The notes beneath the pieces were generated by a model. The model did no database searches, was not told the DNA's origin, and saw nothing but the letters and a program-made list of their open reading frames with translations. Below are positions 27,988 through 39,352 of a stretch of DNA of 64,000 nt, in pieces. The position numbers were made by a program, and so were the translations under genes. Source of the DNA: Pseudomonas poae (GTDB taxonomy: Bacteria; Pseudomonadota; Gammaproteobacteria; Pseudomonadales; Pseudomonadaceae). The stretch is taken from positions 1,121,001 through 1,185,000 of the forward strand of contig CP110972.1 in the NCBI GenBank assembly GCA_028869255.1, given 5' to 3'. Numbering within the stretch: position 1 is the first letter of the stretch; each line of letters starts with the position of its first letter.

Positions 27988-28239
27988 TCAATCTTCCTTC
28001 GGCACAACCCAGAAAATCTGCACACCACCGTCGTCCCGATAGGCGAGGGTGACGTTGTCGTTCTCCGCAATTTCTTCAAGCAAACGCGCCCATTCATCCT
28101 CCGGCTCATCCGGTAAACGGAAGATCAAGGCTGCCTTGGCTTTTTGAGCGTTGCTCGAATTGATGATCTTTTGCACACGAACGGCCAGGCGTTCGTAGGC
28201 ACCAGGAGGGGCTTGCACTGCGGAAGAGGACTTTGCCAC
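27988..28239 (-). CDS. DUF1654 domain protein
   Basis: This 83-residue protein matches DUF1654, a Pseudomonas family with the pattern YERLAVRVQKIINSSNAQK ... DEWARLLEEIAENDNVTLAYRDDGG. I choose the GTG at 28239, which has AAGGA 8 bases before it; the ORF can be opened to 28269. The function is unknown; in other genomes these genes often follow LexA-type promoters, which I did not detect here. The 27984-27987 gap couples it closely with the nuclease gene. Confidence 0.75.
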   Translation of the reverse strand: MAKSSSAVQAPPGAYERLAVRVQKIINSSNAQKAKAALIFRLPDEPEDEWARLLEEIAENDNVTLAYRDDGGVQIFWVVPKED

Positions 28240-28386
28240 GGAGTATTCCTTAATAAGCTGTACGCACATACAGTATTTAACTGCGGGCGATTTCGCAACT
28301 GCTTAAATTTCAAGAAGTTCGTCTGACAGCTGTTTGGGTAGTTCGGCGTAGGGCAAAGGTGTTTGTATCGCAGGTTTTGCGGGGAG

Positions 28387-28413
28387 GGCAGGGCGGCATT
28401 AGCCGCCCCTGCC
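28387..28413. terminator. hairpin downstream of ansB
   Basis: GGCAGGGCGGC pairs with GCCGCCC-TGCC, with one bulged C and loop ATTA. It is GC-rich but without a T run; it lies 17 bases after the ansB stop. Confidence 0.45.
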
Positions 28414-28429
28414 GAGGTGTTACCAGCAA

Positions 28430-30067
<1,638 letters not shown>

Positions 30068-31027
30068 ATGAAGCTGCCATTCGCTGGACGTCTTCTTGCT
30101 GTCGCTGTGCTTGCTGCCGCATCCGTCGCTTTACCTCTTTCTTCTGCATTCGCTGATGATGCCGCCGCCAAACCCAAGGTCGGCCTGGTCATGAAATCCC
30201 TTGCCAATGAATTTTTCGTCACCATGCAGGACGGCGCCAAGGCTTATCAGAAAGACCACGCCGCCGATTTCGACATGATCACCAACGGTATCAAGAACGA
30301 AACCGATACCAGCGCGCAAATCGATATCGTCAATCAGATGATCCTCGCCAAGGTCAACGCTATCGTCATCGCACCTGCCGACTCCAAGGCGCTGGTCACC
30401 GTGTTGAAGAAAGCCTCCGATGCCGGAATCAAAGTCGTCAACATCGACAACCGCCTGGACCCGGACGTACTGAAAAGCAAAAACCTGAATATCCCCTTCG
30501 TCGGCCCCGACAACCGCAAAGGCTCCAAGCTGGTGGGCGATTACCTGGCCAAGCAACTGGCGTCGGGTGACAAGGTCGGCATCATCGAAGGCGTACCGAC
30601 CACCACCAACGCCCAGCAGCGCACCGCTGGCTTCAAGGACGCGATGGACGCTGCCGGCATGAAAATCGTCTCCACTCAATCCGGCAACTGGGAAATCGAC
30701 CAGGGCCAGAAAGTTGCCTCCGCCATGTTGAGTGAATACCCGGACCTCAAGGCTCTGCTGGCCGGTAACGACAACATGGCCCTGGGCGCTGTCTCTGCCG
30801 TGCGTGCGGCAGGCAAGGCCGGCAAAGTGTTGGTGGTGGGCTACGACAACATTGAAGCCATCAAGCCGATGTTGAAAGACGGCCGTATCCTGGCGACCGC
30901 CGACCAGGCCGCCGCCCAGCAAGCCGTGTTCGGTATCCAGAACGCGCTCAAGCTGGTCAAGGGTGAAAAAGTCGATGCCAAAGACGGCGTGATCGAAACC
31001 CCGGTCGAACTCGTCCTCAAGAAGTAA
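30068..31027 (+). CDS. rbsB: ribose ABC transporter substrate-binding protein
   Basis: This 319-residue periplasmic sugar-binding protein has a signal peptide (about 1-27, ending SSAFADD) and the type I fold: VGLVMKSLANEFFVTMQDGAK, IVIAPADSKALV, VVNIDNRLD, and NAQQRTAGFKDAMDAAG. It captures ribose and delivers it to RbsC. It is the first gene of the operon and is followed 57 bases later by rbsA. Confidence 0.94.
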   Translation: MKLPFAGRLLAVAVLAAASVALPLSSAFADDAAAKPKVGLVMKSLANEFFVTMQDGAKAYQKDHAADFDMITNGIKNETDTSAQIDIVNQMILAKVNAIVIAPADSKALVTVLKKASDAGIKVVNIDNRLDPDVLKSKNLNIPFVGPDNRKGSKLVGDYLAKQLASGDKVGIIEGVPTTTNAQQRTAGFKDAMDAAGMKIVSTQSGNWEIDQGQKVASAMLSEYPDLKALLAGNDNMALGAVSAVRAAGKAGKVLVVGYDNIEAIKPMLKDGRILATADQAAAQQAVFGIQNALKLVKGEKVDAKDGVIETPVELVLKK

Positions 31028-31084
31028 TCCTGGCAGCACCCAACAGCGCTCGCTCGTCCTGGGCGGGCGCCTGGAGATTTTCCT

Positions 31085-32637
31085 ATGTCATCTTCCGCCC
31101 CGAACGCTGTCCTCTCGGTCAGCGGTATCGGCAAGACCTATGCCCAACCGGTTCTGTCGGACATCACCCTGACGCTCAATCGCGGGGAAGTGCTGGCGCT
31201 GACCGGCGAAAACGGCGCAGGCAAAAGCACCTTGTCGAAGATCATCGGCGGGCTGGTCCCGCCGACTGCCGGGCATATGCAGTTCAACGGTCAGGACTAC
31301 CGCCCAGGCAGCCGCACCCAGGCAGAAGAGCTGGGCGTGCGGATGGTCATGCAGGAACTCAACCTGCTGCCAACGCTGACCGTGGCCGAAAACCTGTTCC
31401 TGGATAACCTGCCCAGAAACTGTGGCTGGATCAACCGCAAGCAGCTGCGCAAGGCCGCGATCGAGGCCATGGCCCAGGTCGGCCTGGATGCGATCGACCC
31501 GGACACCCTGGTCGGCAGCCTGGGCATCGGCCATCAGCAGATGGTCGAAATTGCCCGCAACCTGATCGGCGATTGTCATGTACTGATCCTCGACGAACCC
31601 ACGGCCATGCTCACCGCCCGCGAAGTCGAGATGCTGTTTGAGCAAATCACCCGCCTGCAGGCCCGGGGCGTGGCGATCATTTATATTTCGCATCGGCTTG
31701 AAGAGCTGGCTCGCGTGGCCCAACGCATTGCGGTATTGCGTGACGGCAAGCTGGTGTGTGTCGAGCCGATGGCCAACTACAACAGCGAGCAACTGGTGAC
31801 CTTGATGGTCGGCCGCGAGCTGGGCGAACAGATCGACCTGGGCCCGCGCACCATCGGCGGCCCGGCCCTGACGGTAAAGGCTTGACCCGCTCGGACAAGG
31901 TCCGCGACGTGTCCTTTGAAGTGCGCGCCGGTGAGATCTACGGCATTTCCGGCCTGATCGGTGCTGGCCGAACGGAGTTGTTGCGCCTGATCTTCGGCGC
32001 CGACCTGGCCGACAGCGGTACCGTTGCCTTGGGCTCGCCCGCCCAAGTGGTGAGCATTCGCTCGCCGGTGGACGCGGTGGGGCATGGCATCGCGCTGATT
32101 ACCGAGGACCGTAAGGGCGAAGGCTTGCTGCTGACCCAGTCCATCAGCGCCAATATCGCCTTGGGCAACATGCCGGAAATCTCCGGCGGCGGCGTGGTCA
32201 ACAGCCGCGACGAAACCGCCTTGGCCAAGCGCCAGATCGATGCCATGCGTATTCGCAGTTCCAGCCCGGCCCAATTGGTGTCGGAGCTGTCGGGCGGCAA
32301 CCAGCAGAAAGTGGTGATCGGCCGCTGGCTGGAGCGCGACTGCTCAGTGATGCTGTTCGACGAGCCGACCCGTGGCATCGACGTCGGTGCCAAGTTCGAC
32401 ATTTATGCCTTGCTGGGCGAATTGACCCGCCAGGGCAAAGCGCTGGTGGTGGTGTCCAGCGATCTGCGTGAACTCATGCTGATCTGCGACCGTATCGGCG
32501 TGCTGTCCGCCGGGAAGCTGATCGAGACCTTCGAGCGCGACAGCTGGACCCAGGACGAATTGCTCGCCGCCGCCTTTGCCGGCTATCAGAAACGTGATGC
32601 GCTGCTCAATGACGCAGTGCTTAGGGATACCCCATGA
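31085..32637 (+). pseudogene. rbsA: ribose ABC transporter ATP-binding protein, one-base frameshift
   Basis: RbsA has two ATPase cassettes. The first (31085 to about 31880) has Walker A GENGAGKST, and DEPTAMLT; the second (to 32637) has the degenerate GLIGAGRTE loop, LSGGNQQKV signature and DEPTRGIDV. They lie in different frames: the first frame stops at TGA 31883. Restoring one G in the GG at 31879-31880 gives a continuous LTVKGLTRSDKVRDVSF and an expected protein of about 517 residues. Everything else is intact, so a base-call error in a homopolymer is likely; if real, ribose uptake by this system would fail. Confidence 0.92.
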
Positions 32638-33611
32638 AAACCACAACTTCCCCCGGTAAAACTGGCGGCAACTTCTATGGCCTGGGTACCTACCTCGGGC
32701 TGGCGGGCGCGTTGCTGGCGATGATTGCGCTGTTCTCGGTGCTCAGCGATCACTTCCTGTCCTACGACACCTTCAGCACCCTGGCCAACCAGATCCCGGA
32801 CCTGATGGTGCTGGCGGTGGGCATGACCTTTATCCTGATCATCGGCGGCATCGACCTGTCGGTAGGGTCGGTGCTGGCGTTGGCCGCTTCCGCCGTCAGC
32901 GTGGCGATTCTCGGCTGGGGCTGGAGCGTGTTGCCGGCGGCCTTGCTCGGCATGGGCTGCGCGGCACTGGCCGGCACCCTTACCGGCTCGATCACTGTGG
33001 CCTGGCGGATCCCGTCGTTTATCGTGTCCCTGGGCGTGCTGGAAATGGCCCGTGGCGTGGCGTATCAGATGACCGGCTCGCGCACGGCCTACATCGGTGA
33101 TTCGTTCGCCTGGCTGTCCAACCCGATTGCCTTCGGTATTTCACCGTCGTTTATCATTGCGCTGCTGGTGATCATCGCCGCGCAGTTGGTATTGACCCGC
33201 ACGGTGTTCGGCCGTTACCTGATCGGTATCGGTACCAACGAAGAGGCCGTGCGCCTGGCGGGGATCAATCCAAAACCCTACAAGATCCTGGTGTTCAGCC
33301 TGATGGGCCTGCTGGCCGGCGTGGCGGCACTGTTCCAGATTTCGCGCCTGGAAGCGGCGGACCCGAATGCCGGCTCCGGCCTGGAGCTGCAAGTGATTGC
33401 GGCCGTGGTGATCGGCGGCACCAGCCTGATGGGCGGGCGTGGCTCGGTGATCAGTACGTTCTTCGGGGTGTTGATTATTTCGGTACTGGCCGCCGGCCTT
33501 GCGCAGATCGGCGCCACGGAACCCACCAAACGTATCATTACCGGTGCCGTTATCGTGATTGCCGTGGTCCTCGACACCTACCGCAGCCAGCGCGCCAGTC
33601 GGCGAGGCTGA
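32634..33611 (+). CDS. rbsC: ribose ABC transporter permease
   Basis: This 325-residue membrane subunit has about ten hydrophobic segments. GGIDLSVGSVLALAASA is the conserved permease signature and IGTNEEAVRLAGINPK is the cytoplasmic loop that contacts RbsA. It overlaps rbsA by 4 bases (ATGA). It forms the channel for ribose. Confidence 0.95.
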   Translation: MKTTTSPGKTGGNFYGLGTYLGLAGALLAMIALFSVLSDHFLSYDTFSTLANQIPDLMVLAVGMTFILIIGGIDLSVGSVLALAASAVSVAILGWGWSVLPAALLGMGCAALAGTLTGSITVAWRIPSFIVSLGVLEMARGVAYQMTGSRTAYIGDSFAWLSNPIAFGISPSFIIALLVIIAAQLVLTRTVFGRYLIGIGTNEEAVRLAGINPKPYKILVFSLMGLLAGVAALFQISRLEAADPNAGSGLELQVIAAVVIGGTSLMGGRGSVISTFFGVLIISVLAAGLAQIGATEPTKRIITGAVIVIAVVLDTYRSQRASRRG

Positions 33612-33614
33612 GCC

Positions 33615-34637
33615 ATGGCAACGATCAAGGATGTGGCAGCGCTTGCAGGTATTTCCTACACCACGGTGTCGCACGTGGTGAACAAGACGCGCCCGGTGAG
33701 TGAGCCGGTACGTATCAAAGTCGAAGCGGCGATCAAGCAGCTCGACTACGTGCCCAGCGCCGTCGCCCGTTCGCTCAAGGCCAAGACCACGGCTACCATC
33801 GGCCTGCTGGTGCCTAACAGCCTCAACCCGTATTTTGCGGAGCTGGCCCGCGGCATCGAGGACTACTGCGAGCGTAACGGTTATTGCGTGATCCTCTGCA
33901 ACTCCGATGACAACGCCGAAAAGCAGCGCAGTTATTTGCGCGTGTTGCTCGAGAAGCGCATCGACGGTTTGATCGTGACCTCGGTGGGCGGTGACGACAG
34001 CGGCCTTGCCGCCGGCTTGAGTGCGGTGCGCACGCCCATGGTGATTGTCGACCGGGCGCTGGACGGCATTGATGTCGACCTGGTGCGCATCGACCATGAG
34101 CAGGGCGCTTACCTGGCGACCCGGCACTTGCTCGAACTGGGCCATAAAGACATTGCCTGCATCGGCGGCCCTGGCCATACCCGCGTGGCGCAAATGCGTC
34201 TGGCCGGCTATCGCCGTGCGCTGCGCGAGGCGGGTGTCGAGGTGGCGGCCAATCGCACTCAGGAAAGCGACTTCACCAGCACCGGCGGTTATGCCGCCGC
34301 CGTGAAGTTGTTGTCGGAAAACCCGCCCAGCGCGATTTTCGCCAGCAACGACATGATCGGTTTCGGCGTGTTGCGTGCGGCCGCCGAGCGTAATATCCGC
34401 GTGCCGGGCGAGCTGTCGGTGATCGGCTTCGATGACATTCAAATGGGCCGTTACGTGTACCCGGCGTTGACCACGGTCGGGCAGTCGATCGTGCAATTGG
34501 GCGAGACGGCGGCCGAGCTTTTATTGCGACGAATTGCGACACCCCAAATGCCGATCGATCAGCGCATCGTGACGCCGAGCATTGTTTTGCGTGAGTCAAC
34601 GGCGCCGTTTGCCGGTGTGTTCGCCCAATACCGCTGA
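33615..34637 (+). CDS. rbsR: LacI family ribose operon repressor
   Basis: This 340-residue regulator starts with MATIKDVAALAGISYTTVSH, the LacI helix-turn-helix and hinge, and has a periplasmic-binding-like ligand domain (FASNDMIGFGVLRAA). It lies 3 bases after rbsC in the operon it likely represses; the palindrome at 29929 is its probable site and ribose or a derivative the inducer. Confidence 0.94.
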   Translation: MATIKDVAALAGISYTTVSHVVNKTRPVSEPVRIKVEAAIKQLDYVPSAVARSLKAKTTATIGLLVPNSLNPYFAELARGIEDYCERNGYCVILCNSDDNAEKQRSYLRVLLEKRIDGLIVTSVGGDDSGLAAGLSAVRTPMVIVDRALDGIDVDLVRIDHEQGAYLATRHLLELGHKDIACIGGPGHTRVAQMRLAGYRRALREAGVEVAANRTQESDFTSTGGYAAAVKLLSENPPSAIFASNDMIGFGVLRAAAERNIRVPGELSVIGFDDIQMGRYVYPALTTVGQSIVQLGETAAELLLRRIATPQMPIDQRIVTPSIVLRESTAPFAGVFAQYR

Positions 34638-34660
34638 ACCGAATTGATGAGTACTGATGT

Positions 34661-35578
34661 ATGCCAGCAAAAGTAGTGGTAATAGGCAGCTTGAACATGG
34701 ACCTGGTCACCCGCGCCAGCCGCTTGCCGCGTGCCGGTGAAACCCTGATCGGCCAGACATTCTCGACCGTGCCCGGCGGCAAGGGCGCCAACCAGGCTGT
34801 GGCCGCGGCGCGCCTCGGGGCGGATGTTGCGATGATCGGCTGTGTCGGCAGCGATGCGTATGGCGCTCAATTGCGCGATGCGTTGCAGGTGGAAAGCATC
34901 GATTGCCAGGCGGTCAGCACCGTGGACGGCTCCAGCGGCGTAGCGCTGATCGTGGTGGATGACAGCAGCCAGAATGCGATTGTGATCGTCGCGGGCAGCA
35001 ATGGCGAACTGACACCGGCCTCGCTGCAGGCATTTGATGCTGTGTTGCAGGCGGCCGAGGTGATCGTCTGCCAGTTGGAAGTGCCGATGGCCACCGTGGG
35101 CTATGCCCTCAAGCGCGGCCGTGAGCTGGGCAAGACGGTGATCCTCAACCCGGCCCCGGCCAGCGCGCCCTTGCCGGCTGAATGGTATGCCTCGATCGAC
35201 TACCTGATCCCCAACGAAAGCGAAGCCTCGGCACTGAGCGGCGTGACGGTCGACTCCCTCGACAGCGCCAGGGTCGCAGCATTGCAGCTGGTCCAGGCGG
35301 GCGCCGGCAAGGTCATCATCACTCTGGGCGCGCAGGGCGCGCTGTTCAGCAACGGCCACGTGTTTGAGCACCTGGTGGCGCCCAAGGTCAAGGCCGTGGA
35401 TACCACGGCGGCCGGTGACACATTTGTCGGCGGGTTTGCTGCGGCGTTGGCCACTGGCAAAAGCGAGGCCGAGGCCATTCGGTTTGGCCAGGTCGCGGCC
35501 GCCCTGTCGGTCACCCGCGCCGGTGCACAACCCTCCATTCCCACGCTGCACGACGTACAAGGTTTTGTGCCCTCATGA
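34661..35578 (+). CDS. rbsK: ribokinase
   Basis: This 305-residue PfkB-family kinase makes ribose-5-phosphate. GSLNMDLV, the [15 protein letters not shown] signature near 40-54, and [13 protein letters not shown] near 245-257 with the catalytic Asp are all present. It overlaps rbsD by 4 bases. Confidence 0.95.
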   Translation: MPAKVVVIGSLNMDLVTRASRLPRAGETLIGQTFSTVPGGKGANQAVAAARLGADVAMIGCVGSDAYGAQLRDALQVESIDCQAVSTVDGSSGVALIVVDDSSQNAIVIVAGSNGELTPASLQAFDAVLQAAEVIVCQLEVPMATVGYALKRGRELGKTVILNPAPASAPLPAEWYASIDYLIPNESEASALSGVTVDSLDSARVAALQLVQAGAGKVIITLGAQGALFSNGHVFEHLVAPKVKAVDTTAAGDTFVGGFAAALATGKSEAEAIRFGQVAAALSVTRAGAQPSIPTLHDVQGFVPS

Positions 35579-35979
35579 AAAAGACCCCTCTGCTCAACAT
35601 CGCTCTGTCGCGGGTGATTGCGTCCCTGGGCCACGGCGACATCCTGGTGATTGGCGATGCAGGCTTGCCGGTGCCGCCGGGTGTCGAGCTGATCGACCTG
35701 GCGCTGACCCAGGGCATCCCTGATTTCATCAGCACCCTGCGCATTGTGCTCAGCGAAATGCAGGTGGAAAGCCATGTGCTGGCCGAAGAGATCCTGCTCA
35801 AGCAGCCGCCCGCGCTGAGTGAGCTTAATACGCTTACAGAGCAGGCCGCTCTGGGTGAGCGGCGCCTGGTCAGCCACGAAGAGTTCAAGCAGCTCAGCCG
35901 CAAGGCGCGCGCCGTGGTCCGCACCGGCGAATGCCAGCCTTACTGCAACATCGCGCTGGTGTCCGGCGTAACGTTCTAG
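35575..35979 (+). CDS. rbsD: D-ribose pyranase
   Basis: This 134-residue RbsD/FucU-type mutarotase converts beta-pyranose to furanose ribose for RbsK. His21 in [16 protein letters not shown] and the C-terminal [16 protein letters not shown] loop are family landmarks. It is the sixth gene of the operon. Confidence 0.94.
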   Translation: MKKTPLLNIALSRVIASLGHGDILVIGDAGLPVPPGVELIDLALTQGIPDFISTLRIVLSEMQVESHVLAEEILLKQPPALSELNTLTEQAALGERRLVSHEEFKQLSRKARAVVRTGECQPYCNIALVSGVTF

Positions 35980-36004
35980 AATCCCCAACGACAAGGAGTG
36001 TTTT

Positions 36005-37033
36005 ATGCAACGTGGTCTCCCAACCCTGAAAAATCTGTTTCGGAGTGTTCTGCTTTTGTCCGCGCTCACTGCTGCAAGCGCCCACGCGGCGGAGAAAATC
36101 GACCTGATCATCGACACCGACCCAGGCGCCGATGATGTGGTGGCGTTGCTGTTCGCCATGGCCTCTCCGGACGAATTGAACATTCGTGCGTTGACCACCG
36201 TGGCCGGCAACGTGCGCCTGGACAAGACCTCCCGCAATGCGCGGCTGGCACGCGAGTGGGCAGGGCGTGAGGACATCCCGGTATATGCCGGCGCACCCAA
36301 GCCGCTGCTGCGCACGCCGATCTATGCCGAGAACATCCATGGCAAGGAAGGTATTTCCGGCGTCACCGTGCACGAACCGAAAAAAGGCCTGGCTGACGGC
36401 AATGCTGTCGACTACCTGATCAAGACCCTCAGCACCGCCAAACCCCACAGCATCACCCTGGCCATGCTTGGCCCGCAAACCAACCTGGCGCTGGCACTGA
36501 CCCAGGCGCCGGAGATCACCCAAGGCATCAAGGAAGTGGTGGTGATGGGTGGGGCGCACTTCAATGGCGGCAATATAACGCCGGTTGCGGAGTTCAACCT
36601 GTTTGCCGACCCGCTGGCCGCCGAGATCGTGCTTAAAAGCGGCGTCAAACTGACTTACCTGCCGCTGGATGTGACCCACAAGGTTCTGACCAGTGAGGCA
36701 CGCCTGAAGCAGATTGCCGACATCAAGAACAATGCGAGCAAGGTCGTCGGCGATATCCTCAATGAATACGTCAAGGGCGACATGGAACACTACGGCATCC
36801 CCGGCGGCCCAGTGCATGACGCTACTGTCATTGCCTACCTGCTTAAACCGTCACTGTTCAGCGGTCGCGAGGTCAACGTCGTGGTGGACAGCCGTGAGGG
36901 CCCGACCTTCGGCCAGACCATCGTCGATTGGTACGACGGCCTGAAACAACCGAAGAACGCGTTCTGGGTTGAAAGCGGCGACGCCCAGGGCTTTTTCGAC
37001 CTGCTGACCGAGCGCCTTGCACGTCTGAAGTAA
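36005..37033 (+). CDS. periplasmic inosine-uridine type nucleoside hydrolase
   Basis: This 342-residue nucleoside hydrolase has a signal peptide (about 1-29, SAHAAE). The Ca-binding DTDPGADDVVALL is at about 38-50; VVMGGAHFNGGN and HDATVIAYLL are the other pocket elements. It frees ribose from nucleosides outside the cytoplasm, which explains its place at the end of the ribose uptake operon, 25 bases after rbsD. Confidence 0.92.
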   Translation: MQRGLPTLKNLFRSVLLLSALTAASAHAAEKIDLIIDTDPGADDVVALLFAMASPDELNIRALTTVAGNVRLDKTSRNARLAREWAGREDIPVYAGAPKPLLRTPIYAENIHGKEGISGVTVHEPKKGLADGNAVDYLIKTLSTAKPHSITLAMLGPQTNLALALTQAPEITQGIKEVVVMGGAHFNGGNITPVAEFNLFADPLAAEIVLKSGVKLTYLPLDVTHKVLTSEARLKQIADIKNNASKVVGDILNEYVKGDMEHYGIPGGPVHDATVIAYLLKPSLFSGREVNVVVDSREGPTFGQTIVDWYDGLKQPKNAFWVESGDAQGFFDLLTERLARLK

Positions 37034-37066
37034 TACGTTTGCCGACCGGCGTTCTCGGGTCGGTGC

Positions 37067-37279
37067 TTATTCGCGCTCGGGGTCGTGTGCCCCCATGTGG
37101 TCGGCCGGGTATTTCTCGAATATCTGGCCGATGAATGCTTGCGCGGCCTGGGTACCCAGTTCCTTGACCAACAGGTCGATACCGATGATTGCCAACTCCT
37201 CAGGGCTTCCGGGGCTGTAGGAGCTTTGCCCTTGGGGCCACTTGGCTTTGATGTCGGCTTGCAGGGTAACGGTGCTCAT
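37067..37279 (-). CDS. hypothetical 70-residue protein
   Basis: No family is recognised. The protein is soluble, with a short Gln/Ser/Pro-rich start and a helical C-terminal half (ELAIIGIDLLVKELGTQAAQAF). No signal or membrane segment is visible. It converges with the nucleoside hydrolase gene. Confidence 0.5.
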   Translation of the reverse strand: MSTVTLQADIKAKWPQGQSSYSPGSPEELAIIGIDLLVKELGTQAAQAFIGQIFEKYPADHMGAHDPERE

Positions 37280-37436
37280 GGTGGGGGCTCACGGGGCTGA
37301 AATACTGGGCAGTGCGCTAAAACGCGGTTCTTACCGGGGCAGTTAACCATTTTGCGCGGTGTTTGGCACTGCTACTTAGGCATGAAGAGGGCGCTGTGCG
37401 ACACTGTCTGCCTGTTTAATTGCCGGGAAACACCGC

Positions 37437-37745
37437 GTGCAGATCGACTTGAATAACCCCGAGAACCTGACGCCAGCGGCCGTGCGCCAACTGATCGCCA
37501 GTGCCAGTGACGACGAACATACCCAATTACGCGTGACCAAGGCCGGTATCGCCTACATCTCCTCGGGCGAGGCGGTGGGCGGGGTAGCTATCGAAGGCTT
37601 GCTGTTTCGCCTGGAAACCTGGGCCAAAGGCTCTGGTTACGTGGGCAATGTGGCTGCCAGCGATGAGGTCTGGGTCATGCAGATTTTCAATGCATTGAAA
37701 CAGAACTGGCCCAAACCGCCGTTTGACTACATCGACATCTACTGA
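37437..37745 (+). CDS. hypothetical 102-residue protein
   Basis: No family is recognised. The GTG start gives MQIDLNNPENLTPAAVRQLIASASDDEHTQLRV with a compact alpha/beta body and the acidic/aromatic end PPFDYIDIY. The sequence looks well conserved and globular. No operon partners are evident; 37746-37889 downstream contains a 9-bp inverted repeat (GATCGGGCG / CGCCCGATC) of unknown meaning. Confidence 0.6.
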   Translation: MQIDLNNPENLTPAAVRQLIASASDDEHTQLRVTKAGIAYISSGEAVGGVAIEGLLFRLETWAKGSGYVGNVAASDEVWVMQIFNALKQNWPKPPFDYIDIY

Positions 37746-37889
37746 ATACGTTCATATCCAGTCACGATTGATCGGGCGATTGCCTGTGGAGAGTCAGGCA
37801 GACTTGCCCTGCGGCGGTTTACGTCTTGAAACCAATCCGCCCGATCGCTGTCGCACGATCTCTGTCCATTTTTTATCATAGGAGGCTTC

Positions 37890-38210
37890 ATGCCTTGGAA
37901 GCTCGCATCATTCGGTACTTTGTTGGCAGCACTCGCGTTGGCGGGTTGCAGCACCCCGGGTGCCTCTGAGCCAGCCAAAGACGCCGCCGTGGCCGATGCT
38001 GGTCATAGCCGCTGTGAGTCGAAGGCCGCCGAGTTCACGATCGGCCAGAAAGCTTCGCCCCAGTTGCTGGAGCAGGCGCGTACCCGTGCCGGTGCGCAGA
38101 ACGCACGAATTCTCAAGCCCAACGACATGATCACCCTGGAGTACCGCTCCGACCGCCTGAACCTGAACACCGAAGACAGCCTGGTGATCACGCGGGTCAA
38201 CTGCGGCTGA
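37890..38210 (+). CDS. I78-family peptidase inhibitor lipoprotein
   Basis: This 106-residue predicted lipoprotein has lipobox LAGC (Cys20) after MPWKLASFGTLLAALA. The mature part has the potato-inhibitor-like I78 pattern: a helix with Gln-Lys-Ala, RILKPNDMITLEYRSDRLN, and a final CG. Such proteins may guard the envelope against serine proteases; that role is inferred from the family. The ATG follows ATAGGAGG. Confidence 0.8.
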   Translation: MPWKLASFGTLLAALALAGCSTPGASEPAKDAAVADAGHSRCESKAAEFTIGQKASPQLLEQARTRAGAQNARILKPNDMITLEYRSDRLNLNTEDSLVITRVNCG

Positions 38211-38237
38211 TAGCTGACGGGCTTTTGCACCGCCCAT

Positions 38238-38269
38238 AAAAAACCCCGTCACATGGACGGGGTTTTTTT
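38238..38269. terminator. bidirectional intrinsic terminator
   Basis: AAAAACCCCGTC and GACGGGGTTTTT form a long stem with a short loop; A and T runs on either side serve the convergent genes on both strands. Confidence 0.88.
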
Positions 38270-38282
38270 AGCTCAGCGGAGA

Positions 38283-38495
38283 TTACTCTGCGCGAACCTG
38301 TGCAGCTTGCATACCCTTTTGGCCTTTCTCAGCCACGAAGGAAACGGTTTGGCCTTCTTTCAGGCTTTTGAAACCGTCGCTTTCGATAGCTTTGAAGTGT
38401 ACGAACAGGTCGTCACCGCCACCTTGAGGAGTGATGAAGCCGAAGCCTTTTTCATCGTTGAACCATTTAACGGTGCCGGTTTGGCGATTAGACAT
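38283..38495 (-). CDS. cold-shock domain protein
   Basis: This 70-residue CspA-type protein starts at the ATG at 38495 ([20 protein letters not shown]). Both nucleic-acid motifs are visible: RNP1 KGFGFITP and RNP2 LFVHFKAI. The long untranslated leader on the minus strand (at least to 38649) is usual for temperature-controlled csp mRNAs. Other frames extending it to 38606 are not coding. Confidence 0.93.
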   Translation of the reverse strand: MSNRQTGTVKWFNDEKGFGFITPQGGGDDLFVHFKAIESDGFKSLKEGQTVSFVAEKGQKGMQAAQVRAE

Positions 38496-38649
38496 GGTGT
38501 ATCTCCAAGAAACATATATTTTCAGTAGTGCTGTGCTGCTCAGGCCAACTGGGCACACCGGGCTATCATAGTCGAAATGTTCGGCTTGGGAGCCCCCCCA
38601 AGGCATTGTTTGCTAATCAATAGCGTTGCGTTTAGTGCTTTGGTCGGCT

Positions 38650-38674
38650 GAAAGCCCCGATTTACGGGGCTTTC
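38650..38674 (-). terminator. intrinsic terminator upstream of csp leader
   Basis: GAAAGCCCCG and CGGGGCTTTC form a perfect 10-bp stem with a 5-base loop; it would end the 104-residue gene at 38785 on the minus strand. Confidence 0.7.
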
Positions 38675-38784
38675 GCACGAAATATTCGCTGGTAAAAAAA
38701 GCCGTAAAAGCTGCGTAATTTGTGAGAAATGGCGGTTTTCAGGCTGTTTTTCCAGCAAAACGGCCGTCTGATCAGGCGCCGATC

Positions 38785-39099
38785 TTACTTTTTCTTCACG
38801 ACTTTGCAGGACGAAATAGCCGCGACCGCCTTGTTTTTCAGCGCCTGGCTGGCGTTCTGGTTGGTCATGAGTTCCTTGATTTCGGCGGTGCTCAGTTCGG
38901 CATTGATCTTGTCCGCGCCACATTCGCAATGGTCTTTGGCGGTTTTGGCATCCACGTTCTGGCTGGCAGCTGCGCTGCAGTCGCTGACGAAGCTGTCGCG
39001 GGCACCGGCTGGCCAGTTGGAAGGGGCTGCAGCCTGCGCGCCGAGGGAAAGGAGGCTCAGGGTAGCGGCGAGAGCGAGGGTAGAGGTAAAACGCATCAT
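38785..39099 (-). CDS. secreted four-cysteine hypothetical protein
   Basis: No named family is recognised. The 104-residue product has a signal peptide (MMRFTSTLALAATLSLLSLGAQAAA) and a mature helical domain with four Cys (VSDCSAAAS, DHCECGADK, ISSCKVVKKK), which suggests two disulfides in the periplasm. The start is either the ATG at 39099 or the next at 39096; AAAGGAG lies just before. Confidence 0.65.
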   Translation of the reverse strand: MMRFTSTLALAATLSLLSLGAQAAAPSNWPAGARDSFVSDCSAAASQNVDAKTAKDHCECGADKINAELSTAEIKELMTNQNASQALKNKAVAAISSCKVVKKK

Positions 39100-39352
39100 G
39101 GGATGCTCCTTTAGGTCGAGGACGAACGGCGATTCTCGGTGGGTTTGAGGCATTGCGTACAGCTCAAGTTCACTTTTGCAGCTATAAAGGGCGGAATTTG
39201 TCTTTACGCAAAGCGGCAGCGGCGCGATGACCGTTCATCTGTGCTAGGATCTTGCGCTTGGCTAATTCCGGGCGCGCCAGTTGCCGCCTTGCCATGTTTC
39301 TTTTTAGCTCACTCCAGTCACTCTGGTTCGATTATCGGTTGGCCGAAAGGCT

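Noticed and set aside
33141..34496. 451-codon minus-strand frame opposite rbsC and rbsR
   Set aside because: It spans two well-supported genes on the other strand and has a His/Arg/Ala bias typical of antisense frames.
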